Shown piece after piece: positions 36,401 through 45,485 of a stretch of 64,000 bases of DNA; within the stretch, counting starts at the first letter, position 1, and every line of letters begins with the position of its first letter. The DNA is taken from NCBI GenBank assembly GCA_021234155.1, contig JAJEKV010000005.1:23949584-24013583 (forward strand), in the 5' to 3' direction. This DNA comes from Isoetes taiwanensis (lineage: Eukaryota > Streptophyta > Lycopodiopsida > Isoetales > Isoetaceae). Made by a program: the position numbers and the translations under genes. The notes under the pieces were generated by a model. That model made no database searches. It saw only the letters and a program-made list of their open reading frames with translations, and was not told where the DNA came from.

Positions 36401-39400
36401 TTAAATGCATATTTGTAAGGTATTGCCTCAATCACAAAGGCTGGCGATTTGTTGACCCCAAAAACAGGCAGCTCTTTGTTTCTAGAAGTGTGCAAACAGG
36501 CAGCTCTTTGTTTCTAGAAGTGTGCAATTTATGGAGGATGCTGAATATATGGAAGACAAGTTTGATACCTCTTCCTTTCACCTTGAATTGTTGAAAGCAG
36601 GTTCACGACACTTGGGGCTGCCCCTGCCACTTCTTCTCATGAACATGTTTTAATTCCAGAAAATGATAATTCTGATAATTCTGTTCTTGACTCTCAAGAT
36701 GGAGTATCTTCACCTACATTGTTGATTCCACCAGATGATCATCCTGGAATTCCATTGGTGGGCCAAGGAGTTTCTTCTCCTCCTTATGAGAGTGATTCCT
36801 CTCTCAATTCTTTGGATGCAGACTACACATCTTTGCTTCCGCCTTTTGCACCTGCTCCTTTGCACCTGCTCCTGCTATTCCAGCCATTTTACTAACTCCA
36901 AGAAGATCTAGGAGATTGGCTGGTTTGCCACCGACGACTATCACGTGCAATTTTGCTTTGATGGCAAACTATCAAGAACATCAAGATCCTTGTACCTATA
37001 AACAGGCATCTAAACACAAAGAGTGGCATCTAAACACAAAGAGTGGCTTGATGCTATGAGAAGCGAAATTTCAATGCTCACCAAGCAGCACACATGGGAT
37101 TTGGTCCCTCGTTCATCTCAACATAATGTCATTGGTGGCAAATGGGTTTTACGCACAAAGTTTTCAAATGGATCTCTTGCCAAACATAAGGCTCACCTAG
37201 TAGCAAAGGGTTATAATCAGAAATTTGGCTATGATTATACTGATGTCTTTGCTCCAGTTGCCCAGATGGACACTATTCGTGCAGTCTTAGCTCTTGCAGC
37301 CTCTAAGGCATGGTCAATATGGTAAATGGATCTCAAAAGTGCATTCTTGAATGGTGACTTAAAGGAAACAATTTACATGGAACAATCTCCTGGCTTTGGC
37401 AAACCAGGGCACGAACATTTTGTTTGCAAGCTCAAACGCAGTTTATATGGTTTAAAGCAAGCTCCACGGTGCTGGAATCACAAAATTAATGCATTTCTCT
37501 TAGCTGCAGGCTTTCAGAGACCCCACAAAGATCCTAGTCTATATTATAAGCTTCTAGTCTATATTATAAGCATCTTCATGGTAAGATATGCATTCTTACC
37601 TTGTATGTAGATGATGTCAGCATTACAGGACTTGATAATTAATGAAGCTCAAAGCTGACCATGGGAACTCCTTTGAACTCACGGACTTGGGTCTGTTACA
37701 TTTTTGTTTGGGAATCGAAGTGTGGCAGCACTGTACATATCTCCAGCTTACTTAAACCAAATATGTGAAGGATCTATTGGTTAGATTCCATATGGAGGAT
37801 AGCAAAATGCTCCCAGTCCATATAAGCAGGGCAACAAACTCACATTGAATTCGATGGAAGCTTCCTGTGATATTACACTATTCCGCCAGCTTGTGGGATC
37901 ACTGATTTATCTCAACATTACTAGACTAGGCCCGACATTATCTTTGCTGTTAGTCAAGTCAGCAGGTTTATGTAGTCTCCCAAACAAAACCATTGGCGTG
38001 CTGCCAAACGTATTCTTGCCTATCTTAAAGCTACAATGACTGAAGGCATTGTTTATAGAAATCAGACCAATATGGATCTCCTATTTTATGCAGATGCTGA
38101 TCATGCTGGCACTGATTTTGATTACAGAAGGTCACATACAGGTTATATAGAACATACAGGTTATATTTCTATGCTTGGAGCAAGCCCATACAGGTTATGT
38201 GTTCCATACAGGTTAGATTTCTATGCTTGGAGCAAGCCCATACAGGTTATGTGTTCCATACAGGTTATATTTCTATGCTTGGTTATGTGTTCCATACAGC
38301 AGATCACTTGGGGATCTAAAAAGCAGACTTCGGTCAGCCTAAGTACTACAGAAGCAGAAATCAAAGCATTGATTACAGGAACTCAAGAGATGATGTGGCT
38401 GTTACAACCCTTTCGAGAATTAAAAGTTCCAATCCCAAAGGATAAGTTGTTAGTGGATAACTCTGGTGCCATAGATCTGCTCAAGGATGAACAATACCAT
38501 CATCCAACTAAGCATCATGATACTGAGCTCTGTTTTGTCAGGGAACAAATGAATGCAACACTCTACATTGGATGTGGAATATTGTGCAACTTCCAGTCAA
38601 CTAGCTGATGGCATGACAAAACCACTTACAGGCTCAGGCCTTAACCAGATGAAGATTCTATTGGGCATTCAGAAGTTACAAGTTCCTGTTTGATTCATTT
38701 CCTACTATATTCTAGTTACAGTAGCATTTCAGAAAGGGTGTTAGAAGTAGGAAACCCTACTGTAACCCTAACTACTGTACTCCTAATATGACGTCAGCAC
38801 ATGCCACGTCAGCACATCCTATTTAGGGACGTGTGCATCTTTTTGTCATTACTTTTGTTTTGCCAATACAGACATTGATTGTTAGCGCCACCCTATTTTT
38901 TGTATAGCTTTCGTTCTCTAAAAGTTAGAACTATGCTAATATTGTGTATGGTGATGTTAACTGCTGAGTCACCACTTGTTGCTGACATGGCATTCTTATA
39001 TAAGCCATAGTCACGTTTCACTTCTTTAGTTATTGCAGTTATTGTCTTCATTAGCTAGAGAGTTTCTGGTAGGCACTTCTTTCCAGTCTTTCTTTATCGC
39101 CAGGCAAGAGTATCATGCTGATGGGACTCTAAAGCAAGGTTAGTGGCAAAAGGGTTAAACCAAAAGGAAGGTTTTAATTACCATGATGTCTTTGCTCCGT
39201 GGTCCAATTTATTTTTTGTCTAAACTGAACTTTTGATAGCATATGCCATCTGCTGTCTTTCTGCACTCCATCACTGCTGTACTACCTATCAACCAATTCC
39301 TATCAATTCCTCCAAAGCATTGCAGCCGCCACATCAAAATCTATCAGCATATCCTAGGATATGCGGAAGATCTGGCCTCAGCATTTGCTAGTAAATGCGA

Positions 39401-40549
39401 CACTAGCCGTCATAGCAAGTATGAAAACCTACCGTGAATGACAAGGAAATCTGAAGGACATAATGAGTAAACTAAATAACGTTAGTGTAAAGGTTATATG
39501 AAAACCTACCGTGAATGACAAGGAAATCTGAAGGACATAATGAGTAAACTAAATAATGTTAGTGTAAAGGTTAAATGTTAAACGTCTAGGGTAATATTTA
39601 GCCATAAGGACAAGGGTTGAGATGGTAAGAAGCCGCTAAAATGCCTTAATGGCAGCAAGCAATGCGCACAGAATATGATTCGTTACATGGAAAGTCATTC
39701 CCAAGCCTTAACAGAAGAATGTTATTGGCTGCAAATGGGTCTATAGGACCAAATATAAATCTGATGGGCAAGTTTATTTATAACTGAAAGTATTGATATT
39801 TCTTTTACTTCTGCGCCATCTTTCCTATTGATGCTACACTCTTCTATGCTGATTGATTGACTAAATCTTTATTGGGGTTGAATCTTTTGGCCTTCGCAAG
39901 TTGTTGTAAAGGAAAGCAAGTTAAGTCCTGATCAGCAATCTGGTTTTGTCTCACAGTGGCTTGCCCAGAAGAATAGGCGTTTCATGATCTATGTTCACTC
40001 AAAAGGAATCATAGTCGACGATGAATATGTCCTGATTGGTTCCGCAAACATAAATCAAAGGTCCATGGATGGGTCTCGGGATACTGAAATTGCAATGGGA
40101 ACCTATCAGCCTCACTACACTTGGGCAAGAAAACGGAAACATCCACATGGACAGGTAGGTTTTGCTCCCACCATGTCTACTCAGCATATTTATGCCTATT
40201 ATTTCATTTCTTGGCGGTGGAGATATTTTCATGGGTTGCATTTCTTGGACAGGTATATGGTTACAGGATGTCGTTGTGGTCTGAGCATTTAGGATGTGTA
40301 GAAGACTTATTTGCAGACCCATCCAGCATTGACTGTGTACATAGAGTAAACGATATTGCTGAAGGCCTTTGGCAACAATTTGTAGCTGAGGATCCGACCA
40401 CAATGAGAGGACATCTATTGCCATATCCTATAAAGGTCGAAACTAATGGAATGGTTGGGCCATTACCTGGTCATGTAACCTTTCCTGACGTTGGAGGCAA
40501 AGTTCTAGGCACTAGTTATAGTAATATGCCTGATGATCTAACGACATAA
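21407..40549 (+). CDS. Phospholipase D, C2 type, delta-like (10 exons)
   Basis: PLD hydrolyses membrane phospholipids to phosphatidic acid, a stress and lipid signal at the plasma membrane. Exons: 21407-22366, 22472-22588, 22678-22872, 23009-23251, 23903-23971, 24104-24251, 29500-29648, 29741-29914, 39957-40154, 40253-40549. All introns are GT-AG and phase 0 except intron 6 (phase 1). The predicted protein is 849 aa, close to plant PLD-delta. A C2 domain lies at about residues 30-185 ([24 protein letters not shown]). HKD motif 1 is at H368/K370/D375 ([10 protein letters not shown]) and motif 2 at H699/K701/D706 ([13 protein letters not shown]). The C-terminus is DDLTT. ATG 21407 is the first in-frame Met after a stop at 21332. 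Exon 9 could start slightly upstream, since other in-frame AGs exist at 39908-39944. No frameshift is seen. Introns 6 (5.2 kb) and 8 (10 kb) are filled with transposons. Confidence 0.95.
24850..25965 (-). pseudogene. LINE 3' fragment (end of RT and C-terminal region), second tandem copy
   Basis: The minus strand at 25690-25965 encodes [20 protein letters not shown] and [12 protein letters not shown]. Then, in other frames, comes a stretch like [11 protein letters not shown] (about 25600), then [20 protein letters not shown] (25400-25463), and finally [17 protein letters not shown] with [11 protein letters not shown] (24900-25080), typical of a LINE C-terminus. This repeats, in the same orientation and order, motifs of the adjoining copy at 25965-26502. 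It sits antisense in PLD intron 6. Stops and frameshifts make it dead. Identification is by motif order. Confidence 0.75.
25702..25779. repeat. Triplicated 18-bp word within the LINE fragment
   Basis: TTCCAAGGTATGTGTAG occurs three times (about 25702, 25729 and 25752), the first and third followed by CCTGAAACAATT or GCTGAAACAATT. It is a local tandem amplification inside the LINE relic. Confidence 0.85.
25965..28690 (-). mobile_element. LINE (non-LTR retrotransposon) relic with endonuclease and RT, in PLD intron 6
   Basis: Read on the minus strand: endonuclease pieces ([13 protein letters not shown] near 28650; [18 protein letters not shown] and [15 protein letters not shown] at 28334-28555), a basic linker (27825-28259), RT N-part ([17 protein letters not shown], 27470-27670), RT core ([35 protein letters not shown], 27310-27475), active site [12 protein letters not shown] near 27050, and the RT thumb region ([27 protein letters not shown], 26147-26502). 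An in-frame stop lies before GQAGF and several frames are used, so it is inactive. The EEP endonuclease plus RT order is the LINE order. The clade was not settled. Confidence 0.88.
28691..29499. other. Remaining part of PLD intron 6, nothing recognised
   Basis: Between the end of the LINE endonuclease similarity and PLD exon 7. No coding-like frame is present. Short GATGACGT / GATGATGT repeats occur around 28745-28795. The polypyrimidine and AG region before 29500 serves as the splice acceptor. Confidence 0.5.
30805..32595 (+). pseudogene. hAT-family transposase relic in PLD intron 8
   Basis: hAT transposases cut and paste elements with 8-bp target duplications. 30805-30996 encodes a BED-type zinc finger ([20 protein letters not shown]). 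About 31060-31190 encodes [20 protein letters not shown]. 32040-32250, with a frame change, encodes [31 protein letters not shown] and [17 protein letters not shown]. 32340-32595 encodes the C-terminal dimerisation region: [20 protein letters not shown] and, in the next frame, [20 protein letters not shown] and [17 protein letters not shown]. The order BED, middle, dimerisation is that of hAT. Stops, frame shifts and an unrelated-looking stretch around 31310-31990 show decay. Termini were not found. Confidence 0.82.
31306..31324. repeat. (GAAA)n microsatellite
   Basis: Four to five tandem AAAG/GAAA units inside the hAT relic. Confidence 0.9.
32698..33338 (+). pseudogene. Unidentified coding-like fragment inside PLD intron 8
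   Basis: Codon usage turns GC-rich at third positions compared with the surroundings. 32967-33338 is open for more than 120 codons, including [60 protein letters not shown] and [20 protein letters not shown], then a stop. An upstream piece, [14 protein letters not shown] (32698-32780), begins after CAG and ends before GTGAGT, like an exon. The pieces do not join in frame to the main frame in any obvious way. I do not recognise the protein. It lies between the hAT relic and the Copia element and could be a captured or retained fragment of another host gene. Confidence 0.45.
33570..33744 (+). repeat. 5' LTR of the Copia element
   Basis: 175 bp, starts TGTTAG and ends CTCTAAAA, directly before the primer site. 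It contains CCTACTGTAACCCTAA repeats, one more than in the 3' LTR. The end is set by the target duplication and is not a canonical CA. Confidence 0.9.
33745..33756 (+). promoter_or_regulatory. Primer binding site for initiator tRNA-Met
   Basis: TGGTATCAGAGC, the standard complement to the 3' end of plant initiator methionine tRNA, lies directly after the LTR. Confidence 0.95.
34110..34840 (+). pseudogene. Copia gag, with a stop in the zinc knuckle
   Basis: The frame starts [15 protein letters not shown] and contains [19 protein letters not shown], then [13 protein letters not shown] and [17 protein letters not shown], a typical copia gag core. After a stop at about 34605 it continues in another frame to a CCHC knuckle, [10 protein letters not shown], in which the next codon is TGA before NKC. 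Gag is therefore cut within its RNA-binding finger. The position right after the primer site supports the start. Confidence 0.88.
34910..36470 (+). pseudogene. Copia protease and integrase, broken
   Basis: 34910-35416 encodes the aspartic protease with [16 protein letters not shown] (catalytic D-S-G at about 35186). 35499-36008 encodes the integrase: [10 protein letters not shown] at the zinc region (the second Cys of the expected C-x2-C pair is lost, reading CEAY), then [11 protein letters not shown] and [19 protein letters not shown] in the core. The third acidic region is damaged by a 25-bp tandem duplication at 36094-36143. 36271-36465 encodes the copia C-terminal region ([20 protein letters not shown]). 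Several frames are used. Confidence 0.87.
36094..37571. repeat. Several short exact tandem duplications inside the Copia element
   Basis: Duplicated units include 36094-36143 (about 25 bp twice), 36462-36493 and 36494-36525 (32 bp, identical), 37006-37025 and 37026-37045 (20 bp, identical), and 37534-37553 and 37554-37571 (about 20 bp). Each breaks or pads a coding motif of the polyprotein. The 32-bp and 20-bp pairs have no mismatches. Confidence 0.9.
37005..38692 (+). pseudogene. Copia reverse transcriptase and RNase H, broken
   Basis: RT is seen as [60 protein letters not shown] (after a TAA at 37323) and [16 protein letters not shown]. The active site YVDDV is at about 37605, beyond a 20-bp tandem duplication that shifts the frame. 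RNase H is seen at 38036-38600 as [30 protein letters not shown] and [21 protein letters not shown] multi-copy insertion at 38135-38295 splits the first two motifs. The element cannot make an active enzyme. Confidence 0.9.
38130..38300. repeat. Nested duplication block in the Copia RNase H region
   Basis: CATACAGGTTATATAG, TTTCTATGCTTGGAGCAAG, CCCATACAGGTTATGTGTTC and CATACAGGTTAGATTTC recur in overlapping order. A unit of about 60 bp is present twice, plus partial copies. The block sits between two conserved RNase H motifs, so it is an insertion relative to the family. Confidence 0.85.
38739..38923 (+). repeat. 3' LTR of the Copia element
   Basis: 185 bp, beginning TGTTAGAAG after the purine run AGAAAGGG and ending CTCTAAAA before the GTTAG target duplication. 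It differs from the 5' LTR by indels (loss of one CTGTAACCCTAA unit, gain of a short stretch near 38835) and a few substitutions. Confidence 0.9.
39421..39574. repeat. 77-bp tandem duplication in PLD intron 8
   Basis: 39421-39497 and 39498-39574 are nearly identical (the clearest difference is AACGTT versus AATGTT). No gene is involved. Confidence 0.95.
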
Positions 40550-41585
40550 ATAAGCGTAGGCATGGTTTCATGTTGGCTTTTGGTTTAATGGTTATATGTT
40601 TGAATGTGTCATAAAATATTGATGTGTATCACTTGTTCAAGTGCTGGTTATGTTTGCTATAAAAGGTAGTCGCATAGTAGTTTCACCATAATTTTTTTGT
40701 ATGTGCATATTCCACCTTCTCTTGCTGTACCTTTGTCATCTTCAGATATCTCCGTTGGTTCATAAAAATTCTCATTTTTGGATTTGGAAAGCTTTCAATA
40801 TCTTCAAAGAATTTCCAGTCTGGAAGGCGAAGATAAAAATCCAAACTCATCTTTTGTTGAGGTTATCTCTCTGGATAGGTGGGTTTAAAAGAGATTTACG
40901 ATACATCTCCTTGTTACGATGACGCAGCATACCATGCCACTTGGCATGGCATGTCCTATAAACATCAGTCACCTAGCTTTAGTCTGTTTCTCTTGCATCC
41001 TTAGGGAGCTTACACTGGTAGCATCTTTCTCTATTCCTTCACTACATTGATTTCATAGACACTATCATGGTACCAGTGTGGGTTTGGAGAGAGAGTTAGC
41101 ATCGATCTGATCTGCATTTGTTCGTTTTTTTTCTTTGGCTCGGAAGCTGCGCTTCTTAAGGATTGGTTGGAATTGCTGTGGCTTTTGATCAAGCCCAGAA
41201 TTCTGTGGGTCAGAAGAATTCGTAGTTGTTTCTTGTAAGATTTGGAAGAATGGTATTCTACGGCACGTTTTACATCAGATTTGTTTGAAAATTCCTGATA
41301 AAAGTATTGGCTGACCTGCTCAACTTTTGTTGCATTGAGCCGATTGGAAGGTAGAGAATCATATGCTTCATCCAATTGCTGGAGATTTCTTTTAGATTAT
41401 AGTCGATAGCTTTTTTTGGGTTTGTTTTGTATTCACAAAATTGTCTATTTCGGTACTTTGCAGGAGTTATTGGTAGACCTGTGTTCATTTTGACAATATC
41501 TATCAGATCTGAAAGAGTGGACAGTCTGAGCTCTCAGTATATTTTTAGAATTTTTTAGTGTTTTTCCACGTTTGTGATCAAGACC
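40550..41585. other. Downstream of PLD, no recognised gene
   Basis: Contains the PLD 3' end. Weak polyadenylation-like motifs (ATAAAT, ATAAAATATT) lie at 40546-40620. A minus-strand frame at 41031-41375 (114 codons, Lys/Ser-rich) has no recognisable domain and may be a decayed retroelement piece. Confidence 0.45.
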
Positions 41586-41800
41586 ATGGCAGTCAGTCAG
41601 GATCCTTGGAAGTATTTCCAGCATCCCATCTTAAATGGAAAACCTTAATTTGAGGGTTTTGGGCAGGTTAGAGAGTGTCTGGAATCGTCTGATTTCTATG
41701 TGTTGGATCCTCTCAAAGCTTACAATCTTCTTTATAGTACGTGCGTTCATCAAGGAGATGGTAAGCAGTTATTTTTACAAGGTAAAATGGATAATTTAAA
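41586..41800 (+). pseudogene. Copia gag N-terminal fragment
   Basis: The + strand reads QDPWKYFQHPILNGKP, stop, then FGQVRECLESSDFYVLDP. This resembles the gag start of the Copia element at 34130 ([17 protein letters not shown]). It is short and decayed, with no LTR seen beside it. Confidence 0.45.
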
Positions 41801-42075
41801 CATGGTGGGATTATTTACGACTTGTGCAGATATGAGGATTATTTATCCCTAATATATGACGTCAAGGAAGCAGGTTAAATTAAAGTTTGTGTATGTTTAT
41901 GTTTGTGTTTAAGAACGTACATGAGAATGTACATGTGTAAGCATCAAACAAATTAGGAAGCATAAACATTAAAAACATGCCCATATCCTCAAAATCCCCC
42001 ATTTTGTGGAATGGAAATGATTTTCAAAAAACGGGGTATTTGGCCACAATCTCTCTTTTGTGATTTTTTAGTGGG

Positions 42076-42205
42076 TAATTGCCATGGGTCGAGATTCCGC
42101 TGTAAAGGGCTTTGGCGGCCTTGTCAAACGAGGTGGCGCATGAGCGGTGGAGCTGCGAGTGCGTCGCCGTGCCCTTTACAGCGGAATCTCGACTCATGGC
42201 AATTA
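42076..42205. repeat. Near-perfect hairpin, 35-bp arms with a 60-bp loop
   Basis: 42076-42110 and 42171-42205 are inverted copies that differ at one position. Each arm contains AATTGCCATG and CGAGATTCCGCTGTAAAGGG (or the complement). The loop is GC-rich compared with the surroundings. It could be a foldback or MITE-like element or a small-RNA precursor. No gene covers it. Confidence 0.93.
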
Positions 42206-42829
42206 CAGGACATAATAACTGCTTGCTAAAATTACGTCTAGTATTATTTTGTGACATCTAAAAAATTCCTCTGAGCTGCTATGGCAGACGAGCTATGGTT
42301 GAGAAATGATCGTAAACGGGGGCCATGGCTAAGCAATAGTAAAGCAATGGCAGAAGTCTGGTTACCAAAGGAATTGTGGGAGAAGTCCGATATATTGGAG
42401 CAACTCTGGCATATTACCATTGGAACCTACTGGTCAATCCAATCTCTACCTCAATCTATTTAGCTCGAAAAACCCAGTTTAGATCACAGGAACTAAGATG
42501 CAGGTCTATAAAGAGGTTTCTGGCTATGGAGGATCCATCTGAGATGGCAGAAAAGGTAGCAAAAACCCTCTTTTTGCCTGTGCTTGAGCACTAAACCATC
42601 GAGAGGTGCAAAAGTGACAGTTGTGGGGTTCGGAAATGTGGGCATGGCCTGTGCGATAAGCTAAGAGGTGAAATGCTTGCCCTGCATGGTCGAGAGCCCA
42701 ATTTTAGTCTATTGATCGCTCTGTTTCTAAAAATCCCGAGATTTGCATTGTTACCGCCAGAGTTGACGAAAAAACACAGTAGTTTAGCAAATGGTTATTA
42801 TGTAGATTAGTATCTCCTTATTTGAATTT

Positions 42830-43200
42830 TTTTTATATCTCCCATTGCCATATGCAATGGTCATACCCCTTTTCTCACAAATAATGTTCATACCCCTTTG
42901 TAATTTTGTAGTTTAATACCCCCTTAATTTCATTTGTACCCTATTTCGACATATGCAATATTCGTACTCTTTTGCACTAATGTTCATACCCCTTTTTTCA
43001 AAAATCCCCCCTTTTTTATTTTGTGTTTAATATCCCCTTATTCCATTCATATCCCTCTTCTCAACCATCCCCCTTGTGTGACCTTGTAGCTAATATCCCG
43101 TACTCAGTTAAAACTCTTTTCTCAACAATCCCCCCTTTGTGATTTTGTAGTTTAATATCCCCCCTACTTAAAAATCTCTTTATTTGAACATTCCCCCCTT
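42830..43200. repeat. Degenerate minisatellite-like array rich in CCCC blocks
   Basis: Irregular units of roughly 30-60 bp share forms of TCATACCCCTTTT, AATACCCCCTT and TTTTGTAGTTTAATATCCCC. The array continues as CATTCCCCCCTTTTATT beyond the MULE (45973-46000), so the MULE inserted into it. Confidence 0.8.
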
Positions 43201-43603
43201 TATATAATGGGAAAAACTACGAAATACCCCTAACTTTTTGCAAAATTCACAGTATACCCCTAACTTTCTAAACATTCATAAAATGCCCATATATAGAATT
43301 GTGCACCGTATTTGTCAAAAAGCGTATACAGGTCCTCGTATTTGTCAAGTTTTTCCCAGTTCTATCCCAAAACTGTAACGCAACAACAAAATTGGCGGGA
43401 CTTCCAATTGCGCTGGAATAGAGCGGCCGATTGCGCTGGAGCGGCTGATTACTTCTGGCAGAAAGGTTTCCTTCTTGATCTTCTTGAACCTGCATGTTGG
43501 AGGAGACAATTTAGTGGTAACTTAGGATACGGGTTTAAGAAAAGCATGCCAATCATGTTCCTTTTTCAAAAAATGTTTGCCTTTGCTTCATTGCAGTTGA
43601 TAA

Positions 43604-45485
43604 ATGGCATTGCAAACTGGATCAACCTGGGCATCTTTGGATGAGTTGAAATTGGCTGTGAAGGATCATGCAATCGCTCATAGTGTTGAATTGAAGATTC
43701 TTAAGAGCGATCGGAAAAGGTATGCCTTTCAAACATATAATGTCTGTTTGTTATCTTCCTTCTCCAATTTGAGTTACTTTGATCCTCCTGTAAATATAGG
43801 TACACAGTAAAATGCAGTGTTGATAGTTGCAGTTGGCGTCTCCATGCATCTATTGTTGAAGGAGGCCCCAGATGTGCCATCAAATGCATAGATGGTGAAC
43901 ATACATGCGCTGGGAGTTCACAACTTGGCAACAAAGAAGCCAATACTACGTGGCTTGCACATGAACAGTTTAGGGACCAGCCGGACTTAAGACCAAAGGT
44001 GCTTATTGGTGATATGAGAAGAGAAAAGAAAACAGGCCTTCAATAAAAAAAAAAAAAAAGAGAGAAGAGAAAAGAAAGTCACTATAAAATACGATGTTGC
44101 TTGGAAAGCGAAAGAGGCAGCACATGCACATATTCATGGGGACCATACTGAAGCGTACAGGAAGTTGCATGGTTACTGCAATGAAATTTTACAGACTAAT
44201 CCTGGAAGTGTAGCATTCATGCAGAAGATATATGATGGTCGATTTTTCCGCATTTTCATTGCCTACAATGCTAGTTTGAGGGGCTTTTCATTTTGTAGGC
44301 CAGTTGTTGCATTGGACGGTACCCATCTGAAAGGAAGGTATCTAGGAATCTTACTCTCAGCAACAACAATTGATGGGAACGATTGCTTGTATCCTTTAGC
44401 CTTTGCTGTGGTTGCGACAGAGAATGATGACAATTGGGTTTGGTTTCTTCAGAACTTAAAAAATTGCTTGCAACATTCAGAGTGTATCACTTTTTTTTTA
44501 TCTCAGACAGACAGAAAGGACTAGTTGAGGGTGTCGAGATAGTATTTGGTGCAAGCACTCCACATGCATATTGTATGAGACATCTAGCTGATAACTTCAG
44601 AAAGGCCTACAAAAGTACAGAGCTTGTGCATCTTTTATGCAGTACGTGCAAATAGTGATGAAGACTTTGAGGAGGCTTTAGCAGAAATGAAGAAAACCAA
44701 TTCGGAAGCTACGGAGTGGATTCTTGCAGCAGCTGATCCTATTCATTGGGCGAATGCCAAGTTTGTCGGCTACAGGTATTAGCATTTTAACATTTTTATT
44801 TTGTTGAGTTCGTCATGTCATTGGGGTAATGCCAAGTATGTTGCTATAGGTATGGGCACTTGACATCCAACATTGCTGAATCTTTAAATTCATGGCTTCG
44901 AGAGCCTAGAGAGCTACCTATACTTGCTATGTTGGAGTTAATCCGTCATAAGCTAATGACTTGGTTTGCTGAGCAAAGAAGTCAGGCATTTTCTTCTGCG
45001 ACAGATGCTATGGAACACACTTATTTAGCCTTAACTCCTCGAGCTGAGCAAGAATTGAAGAAGGCATGTGAACAAGGACGTTCATATCGGATAATAATGG
45101 CTTCCGAGTTTGAGTTTGAAGTTTTGTCTTCAAGAACAAGAGTTGTAGACTTGCGGCAAAACACATGTACATGTAAGAGATGGCAACAGTCTGGTATTCC
45201 TTGTTCTCATGCTGCTTGTGCCATACTGTACAAGAAAGAATCTGTAAGAAGCTATGTCCATTTTGCGTTCTTCATGACTTCATACTTTGAGACATACAGA
45301 GAAGTACTTCATCCTTTGTGGTTCCCCTAACATTGGATGACACTTTACCACCAGCCACTAGAAGACCTCCTAGACGTCCACGAAGTAAGAGAATTCGTAC
45401 CGAAGGTGAATTGAAGGAGGTCCATCATTGTGCTAGATGCAAGGGAACAGGGCATAATACACGTACATGCAGGGCTGCAATCTGA
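43604..45485 (+). pseudogene. MULE (MuDR-type) transposase, disrupted
   Basis: The transposase cuts and joins Mutator ends. Likely exons: 43604-43719, 43800-44775 and from 44850 (GT-AG introns). The N-terminal domain reads GSTWASLDELKLAVKDHAIA, then CSVDSCSWRLHAS with CIDGEHTC. The MULE core reads FCRPVVALDGTHLKGRYLG, AFAVVATENDDNWVWFLQNL, then PHAYCMRHLADNFRKAYKS. A SWIM finger follows, CTCKRWQQSGIPCSH, and a C-terminal CCHC-like knuckle, HCARCKGTGHNTRTC, at about 45425-45470. Breaks: a 46-bp insertion effect at 44032-44077, a frame change at the T-run near 44490, another near 44640, and one near 45315. The original frames are clear, so the damage is recent. Confidence 0.92.
44016..44077 (+). 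mobile_element. Micro-retroposition-like insertion: 16-bp target duplication around a short A-tailed insert
   Basis: GAGAAGAGAAAAGAAA occurs at 44016-44031 and again at 44062-44077. Between them is 30 bp: ACAGGCCTTCAAT, then a run of A ending at 44059, then GA. Without the insert and one repeat copy, the transposase frame passes straight through (MRREKK joining VTIKYDVAW). The structure (direct duplication of 16 bp plus A-tail) is the signature of LINE-type integration, with an extremely truncated body. Confidence 0.8.

Larger units (their letters stand above)
33565..38928 (+). mobile_element. Ty1/copia LTR retrotransposon in PLD intron 8, sense strand
   Basis: LTRs at 33570-33744 and 38739-38923 begin TGTTAGAAGTAGGAAACCC. 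They are flanked by the identical 5-bp duplication GTTAG (33565-33569 and 38924-38928). A primer site TGGTATCAGAGC follows the 5' LTR at once, and the purine run AGAAAGGG precedes the 3' LTR. Domain order gag-PR-INT-RT-RH is that of Ty1/copia. The element is 5354 bp. The coding part contains many stops and local tandem duplications. It has the same orientation as PLD, so PLD pre-mRNA would have to be transcribed through both LTRs. Confidence 0.95.

Noticed and set aside
41031-41375. Minus-strand 114-codon frame downstream of PLD
   Set aside because: Lys/Ser-rich with no recognised domain. It may be retroelement debris, but support is too thin to call a gene.
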